From contig JAGPFA010000001.1 in assembly GCA_018056765.1 (NCBI GenBank), positions 272,370 to 336,369 of the forward strand: a DNA stretch of 64,000 bases, given 5' to 3'. Of this stretch, positions 36,629-44,540 are shown piece after piece. The translations under genes and the position numbers were made by a program. How positions within the stretch are numbered: the stretch's first letter is position 1; every line of letters starts with the position of its first letter. This stretch comes from Syntrophaceae bacterium (GTDB lineage: Bacteria; Desulfobacterota; Syntrophia; Syntrophales; Smithellaceae). Under the pieces are notes generated by a model. It saw nothing but the letters and a program-made list of their open reading frames with translations. It had not been told where the DNA came from and did no database searches.

Positions 36629-37249
36629 TCAAGCTTTTTTTTCACTTAGATATTTTTTTAAACAGTCGGCCAGGAGCAGCTCCCGGCCGCTGTAAAAATG
36701 ATCCGTCGCATCCAGCAGGACGAATTCAGATTGTATCTGTGAGGCTTTTTGTCTTAAAGCAGCCGCGTCACAAAACATATCTGCATCGCCGCAAATGATC
36801 AGTTTCACGACGGTGCTTTGCCGGGGCCAGGTAAAATCGAAATATTTATCCGGCGGTGAAATCAAAACCATGTCTCCTGCATCATAGCTTCCACCGGCAA
36901 GCAGACGGCTGGCGACCCAGGCACCAAATGAGTAAGCGGCTAACACAACCTGTTCAATACCGCGGCTTTTCAAAAATTTGCATGCGGAAACGATGTCTTG
37001 TTGCTCTCCCCTGCCCTCATCATAAGAGCCTGTACTGCCACCGACACCGCGGAAGTTGAAACGCAAAGTAGCATGTCCGTGAGCCGCAAATACCTCCTGG
37101 ACAGTTTGTACGACGTTATTATACATCGACCCGCCCATCAGCGGATGCGGATGACAGATAACAACACCTTGCATCGCCTGGGCAGGACAGTACAGGCCTT
37201 CTCCTTTGAGGCTTCCGTTTTTCCAAAATACCTGTTCTTCATTACCCAT
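36629..37249 (-). CDS. Alpha/beta-fold hydrolase (COG2945-like)
   Basis: A 206-residue small alpha/beta hydrolase. The oxyanion-region block HPHPLMGGSM and FNFRGVGGSTG are characteristic. The nucleophile Ser is in AYSFGAW, and the likely acid and His are in ICGDADMF and DATDHFYSG. Cytoplasmic. Substrate unknown; the family has esterase-like members. The start is ATG 37249, ten bases after GGGAG and 2 bases past the oppF stop, so it is probably the last gene of the pepA-oppD-oppF unit. Confidence 0.85.
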   Translation of the reverse strand: MGNEEQVFWKNGSLKGEGLYCPAQAMQGVVICHPHPLMGGSMYNNVVQTVQEVFAAHGHATLRFNFRGVGGSTGSYDEGRGEQQDIVSACKFLKSRGIEQVVLAAYSFGAWVASRLLAGGSYDAGDMVLISPPDKYFDFTWPRQSTVVKLIICGDADMFCDAAALRQKASQIQSEFVLLDATDHFYSGRELLLADCLKKYLSEKKA

Positions 37250-37251
37250 GA

Positions 37252-38220
37252 TCAGATTTCTCCCGTCCGGTGGCAGGCACTCCACCTGTTTTGACCTGCC
37301 GGCATCAGCGCCGGCTTTTCTTTTTGGCAGATATCAATTTTATAGATGCAACGGTTGTAGAAGCGGCACCCTCCATCCGCGCGATCGCCCGTTTCACCCC
37401 GAATCATGATTGGTTGTTTTATGGCCCCCGGCACGCAGGAAGGAATGGCCGCAAGAAGCATCCTTGTGTAGGGGTGTGCCGGTGCATTGTAGAGGTCCCG
37501 CCAGTCGGCCACTTCCACAATCTGCCCAAGATACATTACGGCGATCCGGTCCGACACATGCCGGATTACATTAAGGTCGTGTGAAATAAACAAATAGGTC
37601 AGGCCGAATTCATCTTTGAGATCTTTTAGAAGGTTCAGTATCTGCGCCTGAATAGAGGCGTCCAGCGCGGAAACAGGCTCGTCGGCAATGATGAGCCTGG
37701 GACGCAGCACCAACGCGCGTGCAATGCCGATGCGTTGCCTCTGACCGCCGCTGAATTCATGAGGATACCTCTTTGCCTGTTCGTTGGTCAGCCCAACTTT
37801 GTCCATGATCTGTAATGCGGTTTTTTTGTTCTGGTCGCGGCTGCCCAAACCGTGAATATTGAGGGGCTCGACGATCGTCCCAAGTGCCGTCTTACGGGGA
37901 TTGAGTGATGAATAAGGATCCTGAAAAACCATCTGTACATGGCGGCGATAGGTTTTCATCTCTTCTGTAGAGAACGAAAAAATATCTCGTCCGTCAAAGG
38001 AAACCTTTCCTTTTTGCGGGTCCTCCAGGCGCATGAGAATACGCGCAAGCGTTGACTTTCCACAACCTGACTCGCCTACCAGCCCCAGTGTCTGGCCTTC
38101 GTAAATCTGCAGATCGACATCATCGACGGCCACGACAATACCTGCTCTTCGTTGCAAAAAGCCGCCACCGAGGCTGAACTCTTTATACAGCGATTCTATC
38201 ATCATCAGGGGGTGCGTCAT
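37252..38220 (-). CDS. oppF: Oligopeptide/dipeptide ABC transporter ATP-binding protein, OppF/DppF-type
   Basis: A 322-residue ABC ATPase. Walker A is GESGCGKST, the signature is SGGQRQRIG and Walker B is LIIADEPVSALD. The C-terminal oligopeptide-transporter extension has AHPYTRML and a Cys-rich end (GGCRFYNRCIYKIDIC). It pairs with the OppD-type gene 2 bases upstream to energise a peptide importer. No permease or binding-protein gene is nearby, so the rest of the transporter must be elsewhere. Confidence 0.92.
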   Translation of the reverse strand: MTHPLMMIESLYKEFSLGGGFLQRRAGIVVAVDDVDLQIYEGQTLGLVGESGCGKSTLARILMRLEDPQKGKVSFDGRDIFSFSTEEMKTYRRHVQMVFQDPYSSLNPRKTALGTIVEPLNIHGLGSRDQNKKTALQIMDKVGLTNEQAKRYPHEFSGGQRQRIGIARALVLRPRLIIADEPVSALDASIQAQILNLLKDLKDEFGLTYLFISHDLNVIRHVSDRIAVMYLGQIVEVADWRDLYNAPAHPYTRMLLAAIPSCVPGAIKQPIMIRGETGDRADGGCRFYNRCIYKIDICQKEKPALMPAGQNRWSACHRTGEI

Positions 38221-38222
38221 GA

Positions 38223-39224
38223 TTAGAGTTTCCTTCCGTGCGCCATGTTCCTGGGAAAATAGCAGGCGGTAAAATGATCTTCTTCAATTTTCGTTAAAGA
38301 CGGCTCCTGCCGGCGACAGACATCTTCAGCCCAGGCACAACGGTCGACAAAACGACAGCCCGGGGGAAGATTGTAAAGACCGGGAACAGTGCCGGGTATC
38401 GTTTTCAGCCGGCCCCCTTCGGGCCGGGAGGCATCGCAGCCGGCCGGTCGCGATTCAATGAGGCCAATCGTGTAAGGATGCGCAGGGCGGCCAAATAATT
38501 TTTCTGCCGATGCCAGCTCGACCATCTTTCCCGCGTACATGACCGCTACTTTCTTCGTCATCTGGGCGACAACTCCCAGATCGTGAGTGATCAGCATGAC
38601 CGCCATATTATTTTTGGCCTGCAAATAAGAAATGAGATTGAGAATCTGCGCCTGCGTGGTGACATCAAGGGCGGTGGTCGGCTCATCGGCCAAGAGAAGG
38701 CGGGGTCGGCAGGCCATGGCCATGGCGATCATCACGCGTTGCCTCATCCCTCCACTCAGCTGGTGAGGGTAATCCCTCGCTCTTTTTTCCGGGACGGGAA
38801 TCCCCACTTCCTCCAACATTTTAATGCTTGTCAGCCTGGCCTCCCGGGGCGACAGATGCAGGTGGAGTCTGATTACCTCTTCAATCTGCTGGCCTATTCG
38901 TAAAACAGGATTTAAAGACGTCATCGGCTCCTGGAAAATCATCGAGATATCCCGTCCACGCTTTTCGCGCATCTTTTGCTGCGGCAATGACAACAAATCG
39001 ACTCCGTCAAACATGACACGACCGTGCGCAATACGCCCGTTGGCAGGGATGAGATTCATCACGGAAAGCGCCAGCATGGTTTTGCCGCAACCGGACTCGC
39101 CGACCACTCCCATTGTCTGGCCCGCCATTAAAGACAGGGAAACTCCGTCCACCGCTTTTATCTCTCCCCTGGCGGTGGTAAATACGGTTTTCAGGTCCTG
39201 AATATCCAGCAGCATCTGCATCAT
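38223..39224 (-). CDS. oppD: Oligopeptide/dipeptide ABC transporter ATP-binding protein, OppD/DppD-type
   Basis: A 333-residue ABC ATPase. Walker A is GESGCGKTM, the signature is [10 protein letters not shown], Walker B is [12 protein letters not shown]. The C-terminal extension has [11 protein letters not shown] and four cysteines in a CRFVDRC...C pattern, as in other OppD proteins. Its start overlaps the pepA stop (ATGA), and oppF follows after 2 bases. Import of peptides next to an aminopeptidase gene fits peptide use or cell-wall peptide recycling. Confidence 0.92.
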   Translation of the reverse strand: MMQMLLDIQDLKTVFTTARGEIKAVDGVSLSLMAGQTMGVVGESGCGKTMLALSVMNLIPANGRIAHGRVMFDGVDLLSLPQQKMREKRGRDISMIFQEPMTSLNPVLRIGQQIEEVIRLHLHLSPREARLTSIKMLEEVGIPVPEKRARDYPHQLSGGMRQRVMIAMAMACRPRLLLADEPTTALDVTTQAQILNLISYLQAKNNMAVMLITHDLGVVAQMTKKVAVMYAGKMVELASAEKLFGRPAHPYTIGLIESRPAGCDASRPEGGRLKTIPGTVPGLYNLPPGCRFVDRCAWAEDVCRRQEPSLTKIEEDHFTACYFPRNMAHGRKL

Positions 39225-40720
39225 CAGCTTTCCTGTAAGCTTTGCAGGTATTCAATAAGTAGGCGTACACCTGCTCCGGTGGCGCCCTTCGGGATATAGG
39301 GTTTGTCTTTGGATGCCCAGGCAGGTCCGGCGATGTCCAGATGAACCCAGGGATAATTTCCGGCAAACCTTTTTAAAAAGGAGGCGGCCGTTATCGCACC
39401 GGCCAGGCGTCCCCCCGTGTTTTTGACATCGGCGATGTCACTTTTTATCATCTCTGAATACATATCCCACAGGGGCATTTCCCACAGCAGCTCGCCTGTT
39501 TTTTCCGATGCTTTTTTTATTTTTTCCTTGAGGCCGTCGTCGGTACCGAACATACCGATGACCTCTTCGCCCAGCGCCGCAATACAGGCACCGGTCAAAG
39601 TGGCGATATCGATAATGGCCGCCGGTTTGAATTTGGCGGCATAGGCCAGTGCGTCGGCTAAAATCAGCCTGCCTTCCGCATCGGTGTTGATGATTTCTAT
39701 CGTAGTGCTGGAATATGATTTTATGATATCTCCCGGCTTCAAAGCACCGCCGCCGGGCATGTTCTCCGTGGCAGGGATCAGGCAGACAAGGTTCAAGCGA
39801 AGGTTGAGCTGTGCCGCTGCCTGGGCTACCGCCATCACTGCCGCGCCGCCGGCCATATCCATTTTCATCTCGTCCATTTTTTCCGAATGCTTGAGGCTGA
39901 TGCCACCTGAGTCAAATGTGAGTCCCTTGCCGACAAGCACAACCGGAGATGTGCCTCTTTTCGCCCCCCTGTATTCCAGAACGATAAATCTGGGCGTTTG
40001 GTGGCTGCCGGCGGCCACCGCCAAAAACGCATTCATCCCCAGAGATTTCAGCCTGGCTTGTCCCATCACGCTGCAGGTAAGTTTTTTCCCATCCGCAATT
40101 TTACGCGCCTGCGCAGCCAGAATCGAAGGAGTCATTTCATTACCCGGCGCCCAGACCAGATCACGGGCAAAGCAGACGGCATCCGAAATGATATTTGCTT
40201 TTTTTACCTCGGAAACAATTAAGTGATAATCCGCCTGATTACAGACAAGTTCCAGGCCTGACATGACTTTGGCATCTTTTTCATGCGTTTTGTACAGGAG
40301 ATACTTATACAGACCGAGGCGCACTCCTTCCACAATAGAGGCCGCCAGAATACTTTTTCGGCCGTTCAAGAGATTCCAGTCCGGCATAAGGATCGCCCGT
40401 TTAACTTTCAGGTCGCGTAATTGACGGGCGGCCCCGGCAAATGTCCGACGAACCTTTTCCGGGGTCAATTCTTGTTTCCTGCCAAGGCCGGCAAGCACTA
40501 TGCGTCGGAAAGAAACACCTTGCTTTGTGTATAATGTTACAAGTTGTGAATCCTTTCCCTCGAAATCTCCGTTCTTTAATATTTCTGTTAAAAGTCCACC
40601 CGCTTTGTGATCAATGGCCGCAGCAGGCCCGGACAGCTTTTTTTCATCCTCACATAAAGCAAGAATCAGAGCATCTGTTTTTACTTCTTGCGGCATTCCT
40701 TTTTTTACCGTTATCTTCAA
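39224..40720 (-). CDS. pepA: Leucyl aminopeptidase (M17)
   Basis: A 498-residue dinuclear metallo-aminopeptidase. The metal and catalytic blocks are complete: VGKGLTFDSGGISLK, MKMDMAGGAAV, and the signature NTDAEGRL. It removes N-terminal residues from peptides in the cytoplasm. The start is TTG 40720 with GGAGG six bases upstream. It heads the pepA-oppD-oppF-hydrolase unit, which would supply and digest imported peptides. Confidence 0.96.
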   Translation of the reverse strand: MKITVKKGMPQEVKTDALILALCEDEKKLSGPAAAIDHKAGGLLTEILKNGDFEGKDSQLVTLYTKQGVSFRRIVLAGLGRKQELTPEKVRRTFAGAARQLRDLKVKRAILMPDWNLLNGRKSILAASIVEGVRLGLYKYLLYKTHEKDAKVMSGLELVCNQADYHLIVSEVKKANIISDAVCFARDLVWAPGNEMTPSILAAQARKIADGKKLTCSVMGQARLKSLGMNAFLAVAAGSHQTPRFIVLEYRGAKRGTSPVVLVGKGLTFDSGGISLKHSEKMDEMKMDMAGGAAVMAVAQAAAQLNLRLNLVCLIPATENMPGGGALKPGDIIKSYSSTTIEIINTDAEGRLILADALAYAAKFKPAAIIDIATLTGACIAALGEEVIGMFGTDDGLKEKIKKASEKTGELLWEMPLWDMYSEMIKSDIADVKNTGGRLAGAITAASFLKRFAGNYPWVHLDIAGPAWASKDKPYIPKGATGAGVRLLIEYLQSLQES

Positions 40721-40980
40721 ATCAACCTCCTGATGAATTCACTAAAGAGGATAAACCTCACAACTCCCGTGTCCGCAAATATATTTTTGAACGCGGCTTT
40801 TCCATAACACATAGATAAGAAAAGTCAATCAACTGCGGTAAGTAAAAATAGAGAGGATGTCGGCCACCGCTGTCTGTTCTATATATAAGGAAAATCCTTT
40901 TAAAAAAAGGCGAACCTGATGAGGCTCGCAGATACGCACAAAAGTATCTGTCGAAAAGGCCGGAGTCTCTCCATTCGCTC

Positions 40981-41286
40981 ATGATGATGGCGGAAATATC
41001 GCGCCAGGCCGGAAACTACCCGGCAGCGATTTTCTACTGGGAAAGGGTACGGGCAATAGACCCGGAAAACCGATACGCAAACCTTGCCTTGATTGAACTT
41101 TATTCAAAGACCGGCCGGATACAGCTCCTGGAGCGTGAGATAGTATTTTTGCTATCTTTGGCGAGGCCCCTAAAACTTGGCGATTACATCTGGGAATTAA
41201 CCAGAGATGAAAAGCTCATGATTTATGTTCCCCGAGTGGAAGATTTTGCCTTCATTGAAACAAAGTGCCGGATGGTGAGCCATTAA
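40981..41286 (+). CDS. TPR-repeat protein fragment, possible remnant
   Basis: A 101-residue frame starting at ATG 40981 has TPR-like helix pairs (AEISRQAGNYPAAIFYWERV, AIDPENRYANLALIELYSKTGR). The same frame stays open upstream to a TAG at 40849 and continues the repeat pattern (GEPDEARRYAQKYLSKRPES), but no ATG, GTG or TTG exists there. So the gene seems to have lost its 5' part, or the real start is unusual. No ribosome site precedes ATG 40981. The fragment ends 16 bases before the convergent M23 gene. I treat it as a likely decaying gene. Confidence 0.5.
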   Translation: MMMAEISRQAGNYPAAIFYWERVRAIDPENRYANLALIELYSKTGRIQLLEREIVFLLSLARPLKLGDYIWELTRDEKLMIYVPRVEDFAFIETKCRMVSH

Positions 41287-41301
41287 ACTCACCGGACCTG
41301 A

Positions 41302-42129
41302 TTAGTCCTGCTCATTTGGTGGGCATACACCACAATTTCTTTCGACAGAGTCATAGGCACAGATACAGCTGCAGACGGAACCGTCTGCCGCCATACGATC
41401 CCGGCTGTCATAAAAATCTTTTGCCGTCTCAGTTGAATACTCATAAGGACAATAAAAGGTGGTCTCCTTACCCAAATCGAAAGGCTGCCATGGAGAACCA
41501 GGACCTGTCAAGGGAGCCAAATCCGTACCGTCACTCACACGAATGCGAAGAGGGTCATCAAAGAGATCTTCCAAGGTGTCGGCGGGATTTTTATAGAAAA
41601 AACTGAAATGCAGATGAGGATAATGAGTCGCTATCGGATCTTTGACAATCAAATCGCCTATGACCTGTCCTCTGGCCACTGGATCTCCTTCGTTCACATA
41701 AATGCTTGTTCTCTGTTCGTTAAAAGCCTCTTCATCTTCCGTCTGCGGCTCGAAGATATAAGCCATATACCAATACTTGTTCATCTTCAGTATAACGACA
41801 ATGCTTTTTACCACCGCCCCTGTGTCCCCTTCGACAATCCATTCCACTGTGGCAGGTGCTGCAGCTATGAGCGGAACTTTTTTTGTCTCGCCGGGAGAAT
41901 CATCCCAAACCGCTATATCGATACCTCCGTGCCTCTCTTCTCCCGCCTCATCCCAGGGGAAAAGAGCGAAACAATAATATTTTTCGACATCATCAAAAGT
42001 CTGAACCGGGAAATCCAGTCCCTCCACTGTGTCATAAAAAACAGATCCGGAATCGGAGCATGAAACAACGATGCACAAAAGGACAAAAAAGGTTGCACAA
42101 ATGAGTGCTTGCCTGATTATTTTCTTCAT
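41302..42129 (-). CDS. M23-like peptidase domain lipoprotein with Cys-rich tail
   Basis: A 275-residue predicted lipoprotein (lipobox VVSC, Cys near 24). A LytM/M23-style fold is suggested by HGGIDIAVWD (His and Asp ligands), APATVEWIVEGD, VNEGDPVARGQVIGDL and HYPHLHFSF (the HxH motif). M23 enzymes cut peptidoglycan cross-links or act as non-catalytic activators. The metal residues look intact here. The C-terminus ends in a short Cys cluster (CSCIC and NCGVC) that is unusual for the family. Function is inferred only. Its start has GAGGAA upstream. Confidence 0.72.
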   Translation of the reverse strand: MKKIIRQALICATFFVLLCIVVSCSDSGSVFYDTVEGLDFPVQTFDDVEKYYCFALFPWDEAGEERHGGIDIAVWDDSPGETKKVPLIAAAPATVEWIVEGDTGAVVKSIVVILKMNKYWYMAYIFEPQTEDEEAFNEQRTSIYVNEGDPVARGQVIGDLIVKDPIATHYPHLHFSFFYKNPADTLEDLFDDPLRIRVSDGTDLAPLTGPGSPWQPFDLGKETTFYCPYEYSTETAKDFYDSRDRMAADGSVCSCICAYDSVERNCGVCPPNEQD

Positions 42130-42340
42130 CGAAACAATTCCTCACTGTTTTATAGTTTGCCACGCACTCATATCTTAACAAACATCTTCCGATTATACAA
42201 GGATGGGGACGGATACGGGTTAGCAATAACCTGATTTAGCCAAGCCTGAACATAAAAAGATTACTATTTAGAGAATTATTTTCTAAACAAACATTCGGCG
42301 GTAACAAGTACTCACAGATATACGTGTCTTTGAATGTCAA
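42130..42340. other. Non-coding gap between M23-like gene and tRNA-Pro
   Basis: About 210 bases, rather AT-rich, with an inverted repeat TTTAGA/TCTAAA near 42270-42291. No ORF with gene-like features is seen. It should hold the promoter of the minus-strand lipoprotein gene and the end of the tRNA transcript. Confidence 0.4.
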
Positions 42341-42417
42341 TGGTCGGGGCGGCAGGATTTGAACCTGCGACATCTTGGTCCCAAACCAAGCGCGCTACCT
42401 GACTGCGCTACGCCCCG
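42341..42417 (-). tRNA. tRNA-Pro (TGG)
   Basis: A 77-base cloverleaf on the minus strand. The acceptor CGGGGCG pairs with CGCCCCG, the discriminator is A and CCA is encoded. The anticodon arm CTTGG-TTTGGGA-CCAAG gives TGG for Pro. Its first 10 bases overlap the 3' end of rdgB, whose TAG stop lies within the tRNA. Confidence 0.97.
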
Positions 42418-43019
42418 ACTGTCCCGGCCGGTGATTCTCCGTCCAGATATTCTTTAAGCTTTGCCAAAGCCCGTCCACGATGGCTTATTTTGTTTTTCAC
42501 TTCCGGAGGCAGTTCGGCCGCCGTCTTGTTCATGTCCGGCCACAAAAATATCGGGTCATACCCAAAGCCGTTTGTGCCACGGGATTCGTCGATAATCAGT
42601 CCATCCCATCTGCCCTCAAAAGCTTGATAGCCGCCGCCGGGACTGTACAGAACCAACACACAGCAAAAAGATGATCTTCTTTCGGAAAGCGGCACGTCTT
42701 TGAGTTTCGTTAAAAGCAGAGCGTTGTTTTCCTCATCCGACGCATCTTCACCGGCATAGCGAGCGGAATAAATACCCGGCTCCCCTCCGAGCACTTCCAC
42801 CTCCAGACCGGAATCGTCCGCCAGCACTGTTTGCCCGGTCGCCTCCGCAATGATCCTGGCTTTTTTTAAGGCGTTTTCGAGATAGGTTTTACCATCTTCC
42901 ACAACTTCCGGCAATGATGAAAAGTCGTTGAGAGAAACAAGCTCTACTCCGGTAGAGGCAAGCATCTGAGTCAGCTCCCGGAGCTTGCCTTCATTTCTGG
43001 TTGCAAAAACAATTCTCAT
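42408..43019 (-). CDS. rdgB: XTP/dITP diphosphatase (RdgB/HAM1)
   Basis: A 203-residue house-cleaning nucleotidase that removes dITP, XTP and ITP. Conserved blocks are [48 protein letters not shown] and SHRGRAL. The start ATG 43019 overlaps the rph stop (ATGA), the common rph-rdgB pair. The TAG stop at 42410-42408 is inside tRNA-Pro, so the mRNA and the tRNA share 10 bases and cannot both be made intact from one molecule. Confidence 0.95.
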   Translation of the reverse strand: MRIVFATRNEGKLRELTQMLASTGVELVSLNDFSSLPEVVEDGKTYLENALKKARIIAEATGQTVLADDSGLEVEVLGGEPGIYSARYAGEDASDEENNALLLTKLKDVPLSERRSSFCCVLVLYSPGGGYQAFEGRWDGLIIDESRGTNGFGYDPIFLWPDMNKTAAELPPEVKNKISHRGRALAKLKEYLDGESPAGTVGA

Positions 43020-43747
43020 GCCTGCCACCCGTCCAGGGCTTGTCTCTGCAAAGTAATGATCCGCTCAATGCCGTTTTTGGCCAGAGCGGTCATTTCATCG
43101 AGCTGGTCTTTATTAAAAGGTTTCTGCTCTGCCGTCCCCTGGATCTCAATGAAAAGACCGGCGCCGGTCATCACAAAATTCATATCGACTTCCGCACGCG
43201 AGTCTTCCTCATAATCCAGATCAAGAAGAGCCGCACCCTCTACTACCCCCACACTTAGCGCCGCAACATAATCACGAACGGGGATTTTATCCAACTGCTC
43301 CGAGCGGTTCATCTCCTTAAAAAGCTCTACCAGCGCTACAAATGCCCCGGTGACGGAGGCGGTTCTGGTACCACCGTCCGCTTGAATCACATCACAATCG
43401 ATACAGATTGTTCTTTCACCAAGCGCACTAAGGTCGGTTACCGCCCGCAGCGATCGACCAATCAGCCTTTGTATTTCGTGAGTGCGACCGCCGATTTTCC
43501 CGCGTGCGGATTCACGCGTCTGTCGTGTTTGTGTGGACATGGGGAGCATGGAGTACTCAGCCGTTACCCACCCCTTTCCTGTTCCTTTCAAAAAAGGAGC
43601 TACTTTTTCGTCAATTGATGCAGCACACAACACTTTCGTGTTACCAAATTCCACCATCACGGAAGCAGGTGTGTGTCTCAGGTAGCCAACGTCAATCGTC
43701 ACCGGCCGAAGCTCATCATTTTTTCGTTTATTGCATCGCTGGTACAA
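43016..43747 (-). CDS. rph: Ribonuclease PH
   Basis: A 243-residue phosphorolytic 3'-5' exonuclease that trims tRNA 3' ends and helps rRNA decay. Typical blocks are [56 protein letters not shown] and the late VDMNFVMTG. The start is TTG 43747, six bases after AGGAG. It follows the amidase gene by 9 bases and overlaps rdgB by 4. Confidence 0.96.
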   Translation of the reverse strand: MYQRCNKRKNDELRPVTIDVGYLRHTPASVMVEFGNTKVLCAASIDEKVAPFLKGTGKGWVTAEYSMLPMSTQTRQTRESARGKIGGRTHEIQRLIGRSLRAVTDLSALGERTICIDCDVIQADGGTRTASVTGAFVALVELFKEMNRSEQLDKIPVRDYVAALSVGVVEGAALLDLDYEEDSRAEVDMNFVMTGAGLFIEIQGTAEQKPFNKDQLDEMTALAKNGIERIITLQRQALDGWQA

Positions 43748-43756
43748 AGCCTGCTC

Positions 43757-44440
43757 CTAAAAGAAAGTCCTGATTGAAGCGGCAAGCGCCCCGGCAATTT
43801 CCTTTTGCGTCCTGGCTGAGACCAATTTCTTCTTATCGTCGGCGTTGGTGACAAATCCCAGCTCCACAACAAGTACCGGTATTTTCAGGCCTTCAGCAAG
43901 CGGCACGGGTGCTTCACGCAACCCCCGCCCCTTTCGTAAAAACAGATTATCGAGGTTCTTCTGTATGAGTCGCGCGAGCTTTACTGTGTCATTGAGGTAT
44001 TTTTTCTCCGCATCGTCGGTTGCTTTGTTTGAGTTTTTCCCGTTGACCGTCCCGCCGGAAGCGAAACCTGGATAATACAGCTCAAAACCTGATGAGCTCT
44101 TGTTGAATCCCGCATTGACATGCAGGCTCAAAACCAGCGCCGGTTTGGCCTGCAGGATTTTCCCCCGGCGCTCCTGAAGCGAAACGGTCTTATCAGTATC
44201 TCTTGTGAGTAGCACTTCAATGCCTGACTCTTGTGCCAGGGCTTTTTTTAATTCCAAGGCAATTGCCAGTGTCAAATCCTTTTCGGCGGTTCTGCCTGCC
44301 TTCACACCTGAATCTGTACCGCCATGGGCGGGATCGATTACTACGACGTGTCCGGCCAGTACCCCAAGGGGATAGAACATAAAACATGAAACAATCAGGA
44401 TATTAAACAAAATCCTGTAACCGAAATATTTTTTTAACAT
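43757..44440 (-). CDS. N-acetylmuramoyl-L-alanine amidase (Amidase_3)
   Basis: A 227-residue exported zinc amidase that cuts the bond between muramic acid and the stem peptide. A signal segment (about 8-28) leads into the domain with VVVIDPAHGGTDSG (His), a metal Glu in the AEKDLTLAIA helix, LSLHVNA (His) and the late catalytic Glu in VVELGF. There is no AMIN or LysM domain, so it is a minimal AmiC-type enzyme. The start chosen is ATG 44440, six bases after AGGAGA; an adjacent ATG at 44443 is also possible. Confidence 0.9.
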   Translation of the reverse strand: MLKKYFGYRILFNILIVSCFMFYPLGVLAGHVVVIDPAHGGTDSGVKAGRTAEKDLTLAIALELKKALAQESGIEVLLTRDTDKTVSLQERRGKILQAKPALVLSLHVNAGFNKSSSGFELYYPGFASGGTVNGKNSNKATDDAEKKYLNDTVKLARLIQKNLDNLFLRKGRGLREAPVPLAEGLKIPVLVVELGFVTNADDKKKLVSARTQKEIAGALAASIRTFF

Positions 44441-44540
44441 CATTTCTCCTGCTTCTCTTTTTTTACAAACGCCGATCAGATTGCGCCTCTTATCGCAGGG
44501 CATTCGTGTTTGTCAATAAACAAAAATTTTAAGGACATTA

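Noticed and set aside
40758-40982. Short minus-strand open frame upstream of pepA
   Set aside because: It overlaps the pepA promoter region and the TPR remnant on the other strand, and shows no gene-like features.
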